Source: Parus major (lineage: Eukaryota > Chordata > Aves > Passeriformes > Paridae). From it: a stretch of 64,000 nt of DNA. Position 1 is the stretch's first letter, and each line of letters starts with the position of its first letter. Positions 35,641 through 49,000 of this stretch are shown here, piece after piece. The DNA is taken from NCBI RefSeq assembly GCF_001522545.3, contig NC_031770.1, positions 34,845,866-34,909,865 on the forward strand. Direction: 5' to 3'. The notes under the pieces were generated by a model. It made no database searches and had not been told where the DNA came from. It saw only the letters and a program-made list of their open reading frames with translations. Both the position numbers and the translations under genes were made by a program.

Positions 35641-38600
35641 GGAGTGGGGAGGGTGTTCTTCCAAAGCTTCAGACTGTGGGGCACCAGTAGAAGTGTTTAG
35701 GGCCTGTTGACTTTTTAATTTTTCACAGTTGGAAAGGATGGCTGATGCAAGTCTTGAGGCAACAACAGTACCTTTAAATAACAGAAGTCTGGCAGTTAAA
35801 GTTGAATGTTGTAACAGTCCAGCTTTTACTCATAAGAATGTGAATTTGCATTTGCATTCTCAGACTATCAAGCTGTACTACTGAGGGATGTTGGAAGGTA
35901 AATCCCTTTGTATTTCCTAATAGACAGGCAGAAGTCATAATGTAATTCTGATTTCTGCATTTTGCAGATATAGTCTGTTAAATTTGCCTACTGGGTTTTG
36001 CACTGTAAATGCTTCTTTCTCTGACTTGGATTGGTAATTGAATGCTAACTGCTAATGGAGGTTGTTTCTTTAAATGCATTAGTTCTTGTTTTGGTAATTA
36101 AAACCAAAGTAATGCTTCATCTTGTACCTAAGCAAACGGAAAAGAAGAATAACTTTTTTCCATTGGTGCTTGCCACGTCCCTGTTTGCTAAGCAAGCCAA
36201 GTCTCTTAGGTAAAATGGAATAGACACTTTGGTGTTTCTGAGCCAGTATTTGCTGCTTGAATATTTCAGGTTTTCTGACTTTAATAGTCTGAAAATTGAA
36301 TTCAACCACTTGGAAAGTCCACCTGAAATATGGCTTAGGTAGTACACAAACCAGAGGGCTCTATGAGCATGGTAAAATAGAGAAATCTTTCAGTTTATTT
36401 AAGGCAAGCTAAATCTTAAAGTGTAGTGTCATGTTAAAAGGAATGATTCATAAGATCTGTTAAGTATGTCAAATTAAGATTTTCCTGAAATCCAAAGTAC
36501 TGATGTATGCTTCACTCTTTTGGCTTGTCTGTTAAAGATAATAGCAGGAAGATTTGAAACTAGTAATTTAAACCTTTAAATACTCTAATAGAATCTGTTG
36601 CCATGGAAAGTGGAACCGAGGGAGGGTAGTCTGACTTCTCTCTCCTCACCACACTTTACATGGATAATTAAATACACAGTATGATTAAAAAACCTAAGTT
36701 GAATACCTGAATGATGGATATACCATAATCAGTTTCTGAAGAAAACTCCACAGCTTGCTGAAAGCCTGCAGATAAGGAATCTGTTGCATAGATACAACCT
36801 GACAAGTAACAAACAGCTGAAATCTGGAATCCCATTTCCATATGGGAATGTGCTAAGGGATTGAGGCTTTTTCATGTACTTCATTTTCTTGTGCCTTTTT
36901 CTGCTAGCACCTTCCCTTTCAAGAGCCTTTCCAGTCATCTTCCTTCTTTATCTAGTTTCTTATACTTAAGCTTTTCAGGCTGTGTGTGGTCTTCCCTTCT
37001 GGGCTTGGTGTCAATTCTAGCTTTCTTACTCTGCTAACCCAAAGTTTTCTCTTGTTAGCTTCATGTAGGATCTTTCTTTTCCTATTGGTTTGGGTTCTGC
37101 CTGCCTTCCTAGGCTCCTCATATTTCATTCCAGCTTTACCTCCCTGTCCTGTTCTTTGCCTTCCTATTTAATTCTGTTTGTATCCTACTTCATTTAAATC
37201 CCTCCTTCCCAACATCAGGTCACCTGGGCTCTAATGTCACGTTTCGATGTCGTTCTTTGGCAGGCCCTGAAGCCATGTTCTTTATTTTGTCTCCCTGAGA
37301 CTTGTTCTACCCTGTACTGGGAAAGCATGTAATGAGAAGAAATTAATCCCTACTCAACTGTGTGTAACCTCTTTAGGGGTACTGATATCTGTTGGGAGGA
37401 AAGTATGGTGAGGCTAAAGTGCAATCTCAGTGATGCAGGAACTCAAGGCAGTTGTCTCCATCCCTTGCCTTTGTTTTCCTGGAAAAGAGTAGGATTAAAT
37501 ACATTCCAAATTCTGTCTGATTTTCACATAGATATGCTGGAAATGTTTAAAGAGCTGTGACTTCAATAAGGTATATAGCATAAAGCACATTTATGCTTAG
37601 AGGCCTCCCAACTCCATCATGAGGCTTGACGTGCCTGTTTCTCTATGTGGACCATCAGTGACTTTTCGTAGAGAAGGTTTGTATAGAGGTCATGAACCAT
37701 CCTACTATGAGGAAATGCACACATTTGGGCCTAGAAATAAACTGTCTGGAAAAGCTATTGCATACCTTGTAATAATAACAACGATAATAGATTCCTGTGT
37801 TGGGGTGTTTGAGTTTGGTTTCATTTTTGTTATTATTGTTTAAAATGCTTTTGGTTATTGTCTTGATGAGTGCCTGTTCTGATATGGCTCAGGAAATCCT
37901 GTGTTCTTGAGCTTGGAAAGCTTGTTTCTATTCAGGAGCCTGCTAATGATGACAGCTTGGTTGAACTTGGACTGCTGGAGTGGACTGTGAAAAATATGGC
38001 TGGGGTGGAAAGTGACAAGATGCCTTCTGTCTGCTGAGCCACAGTTAACAGAGAAAAGTCTTAAACTGCATCCATGCATTCTCACAGTCACAATTTGCAA
38101 AGAATTAGCTGCAGCCACCACAAAAGGGCCAGTTCTTCAGACTTGATGTGAGATGCTAAGGTTTGGGGGGAATTTAAAAAGGAAGTAATTTTTTTTCATC
38201 AAGATACATTTGTAGGGCATTGATAGGAAGTAGCATGGAAAATTTGTAATGTAGTGCCTGTTCAGTTACCTGAAAATCTAGTTTCAGTGACTGTGTTCCA
38301 GTTCTGGTGTCTTCTGTTTTCTCTCCCCCAGTACCTGACTGGCACCAGTTCAGATAGCTCTACAGAGTTTTAAAGAACAGGAACCTAAGGATGTTTGTGA
38401 GCCTGTTCCTCCTCCTCAACTGGAGCAGGCCTGGATCTGTGCTCTCATGAGCTGCCGCTTCAGAGGCATTGTCAGGTCTTCAGATGGTAGTACACTTCTT
38501 AATAGAAGTTCCCTGCTAGAATAGCTGTCTCCTTTTCCCTCTGGGAAGTGAAGGGAAAGTTGGGGCTCAGTGCATCCAGTCTTGCACTAGGTGGGCCGTA

Positions 38601-41238
38601 TGACAGGCTGGGTTCTCTTCAACTGATTTAATAAAAACCTCGGTCTGCAGATTCTTTCAAAGAGTTCACTTTGATAATAATACCAGGTTGTGATGTGACA
38701 CAGACAAACGTGTTTTCCAGAGAGAAAGTGTCATCAGTCATAGCAATGATGGTGGTTTTGTCTCACAGCTTCAATGTACACTTCAGCTCTAAGGGGAGAA
38801 AGCAGTCAGCTTCATCAGTTCTACTCTGTCTAAACCATAAACATTTTCCAGTTAAACTCGGTCTTTATTCAGAACAAATGTGAAGGATAACATTTGTGCC
38901 TTTTTTGATGAAAGATGTGATTAATGCTTTAGGTAAATGAACTTCTTTCACTTGTATCTCTGTTCACGTGTAAAATGTGCTGCTGATACTAAATTATTGA
39001 AGCTGTTGTTTTAAGAATTGCTTCTTGGTTACCTGGCTTGCCCCTTTCCAAGCTGTTCACTGCTGTCCTTCATAGGTGAAAGGAAAAGGCCTTTTAAGTT
39101 GCTGGTATCTATTAAGCTGGCGCTTTGCAACACACTCCTTGCATTCCATTATTTTTTACATGTAACTGAATAACTTTATGCTGACAAATGTTGCAATACC
39201 TGTTAGACCAGTCCTGGAATAACAAATATGAGAAGGTAATTTTATTCTGAATGCTTGTTTGGTTGTTGTTAAGTTTGATTTTGTGTAAAACTTTACTTGT
39301 GTGGTCTTAATGTCTGTATTGAAAAACTAGAATAGATCCAGCTTTATGCTGATTTATCAAGCAAAGAGTGGGGTGAAATACTTTCAGATGTGCTTAATCT
39401 GATATACTTTCCACTCCCTTGCACAACAATTAACGTATGTTTTTGCTCAAATAACTGAACTTTGAAGGTTGGCATGTATTTGCAATAAGGAATGCAGTTG
39501 TGGCAAAGATCCAGATTTCACCCTTGAACATGCTTGTGAGAGCCAAGTAAGTGCATTGGAAGGCAAAATTTCACATAAAGACAGAGAAAACCAGCAGTGT
39601 AGCTTTTGGCCTTTTTTTTCTGAATGCACAGAGACGGAAGGGAAAAACCACATTTGATAGGGAAATAATACAGATTAGGAATACAAATATGGACTTCAAT
39701 ATACGGAGCAATTTTCCAAAACAAAAAAGGAAGAGAACTCCATCATTAACTTGATGCATCAAGCATCAGGCAGTGCAGTTGCTTTCACAGCATGACAATG
39801 CAGTGTTACATTTGCAGGACTTGTCACTTTTTCCTGATTCTGCTTCCTCAGAGAATTGTTCCCTGATCAAGGGAGTTTGATCTTTTTGGCCAATATATTG
39901 GGCATTTTAGCATGTTGGTTTTGTTTTTTTTTAAGGCAAGTTATCACACAGACAAAATCTGTGCCATGAGATTTCAAGCTAACCAGAGGAAAACCTGTAG
40001 AAGTTTGAGAAAGATATCAAAAGGGAAAACTGACTTTCATATTTCTGTATTGATGTGGCTGGATACCTAATTTTAGGCTTAATTAGATTATGAATAATGC
40101 AGTTTGTATTAACAGGGAAAAAGCTGCATTGCAGAAACTGTTAGGAGGGAGGATTGAATATAGAACACAAAACTGAGCAGCTGGTTAAAAAACCCTAAAG
40201 TGTTACCATCTTGAAAGTTGTTTATAATTGTAAGTAGTGCTGTATCTTTTCTATTTTTCCTTGCCATTTTATGTAAATGTGTGGTGTTTTTGCAGTGTAG
40301 TAAGTGAGCCTGTTCCTTGCTGTGCTGCACTTGGTCGTGTGAGCTGCTGTACAGATGCCATGCCTGCTTTTCTACATCTATATCCTTGGGCATGTAGTGC
40401 ATATGGAGAGCGTACTGGATCTTCAATTTGTGACACTTCAGTTTCCTTCAAACTTGGCAGTTTTTGAGATTGCTATGGGCAGAAGTGTAACCTTTACTGT
40501 AGGCCCTGGGGTAGGACTGTGTGATAAATGCCTCCTACAAAGCCAGCAGTCAGATGTGATGGTCAAAGCAGGGTTGTTCCTAGAGACAAAGGAGCTTTCT
40601 TCTTGCCTTTTTCTGTTTCAAAAGCTTACCTGCATTCACCTGAAACTGAATACAAGATAACTGATTGTACCTGGAGCTTCTGTGAGACTAGGAAAAAACA
40701 GGGCTAGTATCTTACAGCTGGTCAGATCTGGCACTTGATAAATTCTGTGCCTCCCAAAAGCTCTTTTCCATGTTGGCAAGTAGGCTGTGCTTGAAGTATA
40801 TCCTCTTTAACTATAGATGGAAGCTATGGATTTAAATGAATGCTTGACCTTGCTTCTGTTCAAGTTGAGGAAGAGAGTGAAAATGGAGCAGGTGACTTTG
40901 AGCAGAATGCTTCCAGATGCAATGTTGATTTTAAGGATCAAAAGATAGCTACATGTGACAGAAGAGACCTGAGCAAAGATCTCAAATTGAATGGTGTGTA
41001 AACATTAGGTTAATGTTGTAGTAGCAGGAAGTTATATTCCTGTGGCTGGGTCACAGGTCTTGTTTTGACAGGGCAAGTCTTGTTTGGATATATGTGGCAT
41101 TGATGCAGACAGAGATAACTGAGTGTTGAATGCATGTATGCAGTGATAGTGGTACCAATGACATAGTGGTCAATATGACAATTTTAGTACAGTGGATTTG
41201 TCTCCATAAATAATAAGAAACAGTTTATTGTAAAATCA

Positions 41239-41268
41239 ACCTTTTTTTTTTTTCTATTTTTTTTTTGT
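41239..41268. repeat. T-rich homopolymer pair
   Basis: Two T runs interrupted by CTA. Simple repeat in intron 2. Confidence 0.75.
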
Positions 41269-43164
41269 TGGATCACCTCCAGTAACTTCACTGTTATCTC
41301 TTTAAATGAATGATATACCAATATTTTGTGATTCTGAGCAGTTGTATAGCATGGGATGAACTATTTTAGCACTTTGTCCAAATTTTTAGCCAGTCTCCAA
41401 ATTCAGGCCTTGAAGTTGTAGTGGTGCTGTTTTCTAAATAAAACAAACACTATTCCACTTCCACATCATCAGACTAATTTTTCTTTGTAATAGCATGAAG
41501 CATTATGAGCAAAGTGTTTGTGTCCAAGGCGTATTTATGTGTGGAGACTTGAATCGAAGCAAGATCCTTTGAACCAGTTGGCTTTCAGAGAAACTTGGTT
41601 TTAAATGCAAAGCCTGACTTTGAGATTGGTTGGATTTTGTTTTCAGAAAGCCATTCAAAGACTGACTTAGCCTTAATGATGATAAGAAAGAGCTCTACCC
41701 ATTCCTAAATTCCTGCCTATGTTCTCTTCCCTGTTCTTGATTCCCTCAAGTGTTCTGTGTTCAAAGTATTTTTTAAATTATAGCTGTTCGAATTCATGAA
41801 AACTTTCTTCTTCATTCAACAAGTAATTTACATAGTTTCTCTAGAATCAGATGTTGTGTAAGTTCTGCTTTTCTGTCCAGAAGAGGTAAAGCTTTCAATA
41901 ACTCTTGGCTTCAGTAAGGAACAGAAGAAATGGTACTTCTGTATGTTTTACACATGTAAAAATTGTTGTCATAGTGACAAACCAATCCACATCATTTAAG
42001 GTGCTAGAATTAAAATGACTTGTCAGATATATATTCCAAAATTGCAGCTTCTATAAATGACTGCACTAATAATGTTACACATTGAACATTTTTTTGGCTC
42101 TAGCATATAACTTTAGAAGGACAAAGAAGACACTCTTTTGATTTAAAACAAGTATAAAAAGACTCCCAAGCCCCAAACTGGAAACGCTAATCTGCTTTTG
42201 ACCCCTGTTTAGGAGGTGCAGTCACACGCAGCAGCAGAGGAAATGCTTGACATTCTCATCATGTGAGCTGGGGCTTCCAGCCCTTTTGGCACACTCACAT
42301 GGGTACGTCTGAGGTCTCTTTGCAGTTGTCATGTCAGGCTTCTCGTAGATGTCAATAAGGAGCAGAGTAATGCCAAAAGCAACACGTTTCATCTTTCTGC
42401 TTTGGGTCTTTCTGTAATTTTTATTTATTGCTTTATGGGAGTTTTGAACACAAGTTCCTAAACTCTTGTTCATATTTAGAAGTCAGGATAGAATACTAGT
42501 ATCAATGTTTTGCAACTTGAGTAAAAGTAATATATTTTTAAAAAGCAAATCTGGATGCTTCTTAAGAAAACCATTTCAAACATCCAAATTTGTTTAATAA
42601 ACTTGTGACTGATATACCATACTACAATGAAGGATAGAAAACAAGATGTAAAGTCTGTTAAACAAAATTTTCTAATTACTGTGCTGTTATAGTTTGTGGA
42701 CAGTGTGAGTATTCTTTACCTGGGTAGATCACATGTGACAGAAAACTAAAATGGCAGTCTCTATGCCGTTGCTTTTCAGAAGTCTTGCACTTCATACTGC
42801 CGTATCAGTTGAGAGTTACAGTGTGTACTTCAGTCTGTGACATCATTCTGAGCACCGAGTGCATGCCACTGCTCTTAGCTTCCAGCTTGCAATAACTGGA
42901 TACCTTCTGCTGGGGCTTTGAATGTCCTGCAAAGTAGGCATACCAGGTAGAAGGACAAACACCTTGAGCCTGGAACTCATCTGCTAGAGCTGAAGAGCTA
43001 TTGGGAGTTAAATGCTGTCGGTCTCCTTTGACTGGATCTGTCCCTGAACAAGATGCTGGCAGCTGCCACGTCCTGAGTAAGAAGAGCAGAGTAAGGCTGG
43101 ACTCCTCACCCCAGCTCTACTAGAAACTGGAAACTCCAAATGAGGCAAGCAAGTTCAAAAAGCA

Positions 43165-43210
43165 GTGTGTGTGTGGAGGGGGGGAGGAGGGGAGAAAGGA
43201 AAGGGAAAAA
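43165..43210 (+). repeat. (GT)n followed by G-rich purine tract
   Basis: Five to six GT units lead into a tract of G runs and GA-rich sequence to about 43,210. Low complexity, possibly G4-forming on the plus strand. Confidence 0.75.
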
Positions 43211-45993
43211 TCCTTGTTTTTTTTCCTTGACCTCTCCTCCTAGTGTTGGAGAGTTAAAATGCTTAATGGATCAGCATGCTAATGCTTTTGTTGTGTGATC
43301 TTAGGTGTGTTAAGCAATAAACTGTGTATTCCAGGACTGTGGATATTTGGGGAGCATACAGGTAACTGAGGGTGGATGGGACTTGGATCCTGGCTCAAGG
43401 GCTGTATGTACCTGGGTAGTAGAGCCCTTACAAAGTAACATGTCATCTGACCAGTTCACAAATAGGTCTGAATCTCTAACAAAACATGTGTACATAACAC
43501 CTAATGAATGAGTCTGAGGCATGGTAGAAAATGGGAAGAGGAAAATGTTGCTATTTCCAACATGTAAAGTGTGCTGTTTTAGAATTTTTCATTACTGCAT
43601 AAAGTTATTCTAACTTTAGCAAGATGTTTGTTTTCTAGGTGTGTGCTTGCTTAATCTTTTTCAAAACTCTGAGAGTTATTACTGAGATTCCTAAACCAGA
43701 TCTGTAGGAGCAAGCATCATATAAAGGGATGGTACACATTGGTACTGCCTAAAAATGATTTACTCTCTCCTTTGCCATTATCTGAGCAAGCTGTTTATTG
43801 GAATGAGGTTAAATAAGGATTCTGTCTTACCTGGTTAACAATCCCTTATGTGGATTGTCCTGTATAGGGAACTGTGCTTTACTGCTGTGTTTTGCAGGTT
43901 CCTTAGACTGCAGAAGAGTTTCAACAAATCTGTTCAGTACTAATGTGAACTGAATTTAAGTGAAACTTGAAAACTGAGATAAAGCTGTAACTTCACAATA
44001 ACACATCCCTAACTTCTTTTGAATGACACCCTAACATTCCAATAATGTGAGTAGTTGTCCTACATGCAAACCAGAGCATGAGTGCTCTTTGTGAGAAAGC
44101 CCCTCACGTTCTGTAAGGCACCATTGGTTTAGTTCAGGAGGCTGCAGACAGAAGTGTCTGTGTCTGACATAGAGTTTACTCAGTCCTGCATTTCTGAAGC
44201 ATTTGCCTGTGCATTTATTCCAATAATCTCTGTTTTTCTTCTCAATCCTAGGGACTATTGCTATAAAAACTACTAGCTCATTGGCAAGGGAAAGAGTGCT
44301 CTGTTTTCCAGCATAAATCTAGTCTGTCTTTACAGCTTCAGTCCACAAAACTTAGCACTGTGTGATCAAATATGGTTTCGCATCAAGTCACTCACGCACC
44401 TCTTTCCATCACCATGGTAGTTCTTACTTGCTTGATATTTTACATAAGTGAAATTCAAATCTGTGGAATATGGAGCAAGAAATAAAATTTACCAAAATCT
44501 TACTTTCTCATAAAAGCCCAGTGGAAATCTGTGAATCATTGCTAGGTCTTCAGGACTGGCTCACCTTTGAACACCTTGTGGCATATATTCCCATTTTTTG
44601 TTTTTCTCCTTCCTCTTCTTCTTCCCCACCTCTTGAGGGCAAAATTGTCATAGGCTACATACAGATCAGGAACTTTCTAGGGAATGCAAGGATTGCTATG
44701 GAGTTGGAGGAAAAACTTGAGAAGGAAAAGGAGACTTGTCAAAAGGATAAGACAACTGTATAGTGTTTGTGATTTTGCTTATGTTTTGGTGCTCTTTTTT
44801 TTTTTGTCCTTTTTGTTTTGTAGCATGGTGGCTTGTTTTTCTTTTGCTTAGTGAGGGTTTTTGTTCTTTGGGGTTGGTTTGTTTGTTCTTCTGGACTGAA
44901 GCTAAAATACCTCAACCTAACTGTTTTTTACGAAGGTATGTGGAGTAGATACAGATCAGAAGTCCTCATGGTGTTCCAGGGTTGCAAAAGTTTGGCAAGT
45001 GGGAGCTGAAACCTAAAGTAACTGTGAGGTATAGCCTAATAAAAATATGACATCACTTCAAGTTTCTGTCAATTTTCCCACAGAAGGAGCATATCTTGAA
45101 TTAAAATAATGGTTTGTTACCTGGCTGTATCTGTGGGTGGTGTGTTCTCTGAATATGCCTTTGATAAGGTTTCTTCTCTTAAAAATAAATAAAAAACCGG
45201 CAAGCTGCTCTGTGTCTTGTAGTCTGGTAGTTTTGGCCCATCCTGACTAAATTGAATGAATTGATACTTCGTTTCTCATCTGTGTTTTGTGTAAACAGAG
45301 ACTGACCTAGTTTAGGCATTAAAATGCTTCTGGCTTTGAATCCCAAGTGGAAAAGGGGGCTTTAGAGTTTATGGCCTGATAAAAAGGGGGATTTCAGCTG
45401 CCTCCTGCCTTAAGGAGTTTATTCCTCTGTGCTTCTCTGTGTCCCTCCTCCTGTTGCCTTGAGGTGGCATGCTGTGTGTCCATGCTGTGACCAGGGGAGG
45501 GGACTCCCTTGAGCTATTGGGGCCAACAAAGATTCACTATTGACAAGTTGCGATCCAGACAATCTTGTGAAGAAGTGAGGCTTTTATCATTCTTGCTGCT
45601 TTTGTTTCCCAGTCTCTGTTTTTCCCTGTTTCCTGCTTATGATTACTTTCAAGATATATTAGATTTGAACAGTTTCAATGAATGGGTATTTCAACAATTA
45701 TTCAAAGATATTACCATTCTGCAAGTACTGAATATGGGCAGGTGACTATGAGACTATACAATAGGAAATCCACTTCAGTATGAGGCAGGAGAGAATCTGT
45801 GAGAGCTGGAGGACTGATGAAGAGAAGTATACTATTACTATTTGAACAGCTAGAAAAGCTTCAATAGAAACTCTCATCATCTTGAGTGCTACAGAATGCA
45901 GTGCTGAAGCCGCAGGGAACCAAGCTTAGTAATTTCAGTGCTAGTGAAACTACATGTTCTTTATCCTGTTCTCAGCTGTCAAATGCTTCCAGT

Positions 45994-46020
45994 AAAAAAA
46001 AAAAAAAAGTAATAATAATA
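45994..46020 (+). repeat. A15 run with (TAA)n tail
   Basis: Fifteen A residues followed by GTAATAATAATA. It lies about 30 bp upstream of the CTCF-like motif. No retroposon body is recognised. Confidence 0.8.
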
Positions 46021-46051
46021 TGGTAGATACAGTAATTTGAGGCTCTAGATG

Positions 46052-46065
46052 CCACTAGGTGGCAG
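46052..46065 (+). promoter_or_regulatory. Near-consensus CTCF core motif
   Basis: CCACTAGGTGGCAG fits the well-known CTCF core (CCAsyAGrkGGCr) at every constrained position. It sits alone in intron 2, about 26 kb downstream of the promoter. Occupancy cannot be judged from sequence. Confidence 0.6.
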
Positions 46066-49000
46066 AACCCCTGCATCTATTTTGTGGATTTCTTTCTGTG
46101 TCTTGATTTTTCATCTGTCTGTATTGAAAATACTTTTCAGCTATCGTGTAATGAGAATAGACATCAGTGGGGATGTTTACGTGCTATCCTAATTGGGCTC
46201 ATGTTGGCTGCTGTTGTGGGAAACATGGAGGACTTGCAACGCTCTCTTATCCTTAGACTGCTACCCCTTCTGAGAAGCCTGCTACTCAAAGCAGTTGCTT
46301 GCATTTAGTTGCACTTAGATGTCAACACAACGCTTTCCCTTTTTCTTGATTCTGTTGTTAATAGATGAGCAATGAGGAGATGACAGTGACATTTAAGAGG
46401 AATGCTTTGTAAAGAGTACAGTGGCAGGAACATGGAGATGGTGAATGGTTCAATCTGTGGTTGAAGGTGTGATTTTTATTTTTTTTTGTGTTGGAAGCTC
46501 AGTGTTTTAGAGTGACTCATTTCTATTGGTGAGACCCTTGTAGGTGAGTAGTTATTAGCTGGGAAACAAATGTGTCTTGAAGAATACCCATTTATGGTTC
46601 TTTTCAATAAGGTTCCTCTTCTCTTAGTGCCAGTCTTTGATTGCAGTGTGCTTTTCATCCATTCATTGTGGGAGATCATTTTAGCTTCGTTTTGTTGCTG
46701 TCTCGACTTACAGAGTAGCTGGGATGGTGACTGAAAACAGTCCAAGAATAAGGTCATTGCCTGCATCTGTATACTAGTAGAGGGCTATGTAGTCGTGGGT
46801 GTTGGGGACAGGATAAATTCTGCAATTATGTATGTTTACCTGTTGTATTAACTGGGACACAGCCCTCATCTTGCATTAGGGGGTACAGTGCTACTAAGAC
46901 AGGAGCATCCGTGTCCTCATGATCTACCATAAGTATGCCATCTCTTTTAATGAAGACATCTGTGAGTGCATGCTTAGTAATGAATCTGATAAATACTGGT
47001 TGATGAATCTAAAAGCAGTTTGGGTCTGTTTCTTTTGATGCTGGTTTTCAGGAACATCATGTAGATATTTCAGTTTGGGGGTATTAAAACTGAAGTGTCA
47101 GATTTCAAAGCAACTTGATTAGGGTTTTCAAAAGGTATTAGAATCAACCTTTAATCTCTAATTAATCTGTTAATTAGAATTAACACAATGTGATACCTAC
47201 TCAGCATTTTGTATACACCTGATGCTGTGCTGCATGAGGGCAATTTTATCAGAGGTTTCTGACCACCTGTGAAAAAATATGAAAGGATAACAGCTTACTC
47301 CATGTATAAAGTTTATAACTTTATTTTGCTCTTCTGGAATAATCACATGAGTGAGAATCACCTTTTGAATGTACTGTCTTGGAGGAGATGTACAAGTCTT
47401 TTATTTCCCAGTAAGTTCAAATAGAAGTTTGCATGCAAATGGCTTTTTCCCACCTCCGTTTTCTTTCAGTGCCCCAGTCAGCTGTGCACAGTCTTCTTTA
47501 CCTTTTTAGTACATCTGCTGTGCTTACTTCTATCTCTTCTCTAGCTCCCCTGCATCAAATCATTCCTTGCTTCTGATGATCTTCCTGGGCATGCCCACAC
47601 CTTGTGAATACCTCATTCCTCCTCTGTGAAGCTGCTCTGAACAGCTGAATAAGAAATGCAAGCGCTGTTGCAGCCAGTGTCCAGCTCTGCAGTACCACTT
47701 TGGGGATGTGATAGGGATGTTTGTGAACTTGTGCTCTTGGTGGTGCTAGATGTAACTCTCATTCTAATCCAGGCAAAGTGGGTTTGGGTAGGGTTTTTTT
47801 TTTTCATTTTTTAAAGGAGGATATTTTGGGCTGTCAGGTGCAGGCAGCGTGGCCTTTCATGAAAAGCTGGCACACGTTTCTGAAGCTTGTTTGTCATTAC
47901 AGTTCCTTTTAAAACTACCAGTGTTTGTTTGAAGTGTCTTCTTGAATTGTGTACAGAAGTCTTGAAGGACATTCTGTGAAGGAAAGAAAAAGTAAAAAAA
48001 AAAAGTAGTTTTTCAGGAAGGTGCTACTTTGGCTCTCAGCCTCTTTGTCATAGAAAGGTAAATTGAAATAACAACCCCAAATACCAAAAACTCATCAGTT
48101 TTTAATTTAGATGTATTTTTTAAAAAATGCACTATGCTGACAGAAATGCCTGAAGCATCTTGGTGTTCAGAATTATGCATATAGTTTCTCCTTTGTATCC
48201 TGTTCATGTCATCAGCTCTATATAATTTCTACCTACAAACCAATACCATAGAGATCATTCAACAGGCTTTGTGGTGTAACAGCCAGGGGTATTTATGCAT
48301 AATATGCCTTCAATTCAAAGTTATGCTCAAATATGATGTTTTCCTACATCATACAGTAGAAAAGATGGCATTTCCTCAAAGTTTAAGTTTGGTTGTTATG
48401 AATTACATTATGTTTTGGTTTTCCTACTTCTAAGTTGAATTTTAAAAGCTGTATGTAGAAAGCTATCTTCCTTTCAGAAAGGAAATTTGTTGACTCTGTG
48501 TTTTCCTGTGTCGTGTTGAAAGCAGCTGATGCTTGGATCATTGCAACTTGAGAGCTCCAACACACAAGATCTGTGTAATGCCTGATGAATCTTGCTACTG
48601 TCATTTGAGACAGTATAAACCTAGCATACTAAACTGATGATGAAAGCAAGTTTGTACTGAGCAGATGAGCAGTGATGTCAGGTTGTAACATCCCAATTTT
48701 GTTCTCTGGAAATGGTTTCCTGATGAAACTATTGCAGTGAGGTAGAGAGAAAATAAACTCCTTAAGCAGCTTTGGCAGACCTGAGATGCTGAAGAGTTCA
48801 GTGTTGGGGAAGGGGGTTACTGAAAGGAAATACAGCAGGCATGTGGAGACACTGAAAATACTACAAGTGCAAAGATAGCTGTGGAGTGTGCATTAAGAAC
48901 AGCATTATTAGAGATAATGATGTATTTCTGTCCTGTTGATGAGACAGTGACTAATACTGAAGATGCATTCGCCTTTGTGGTAGAGGTCTTGCATGGGATC

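Noticed and set aside
39469..39657. Cysteine-containing frame in intron 2, considered as CRIM1 exon 3
   Set aside because: The cysteine spacing does not fit a von Willebrand C repeat, it does not continue the IEE sequence expected after exon 2, and no convincing acceptor and donor flank it.
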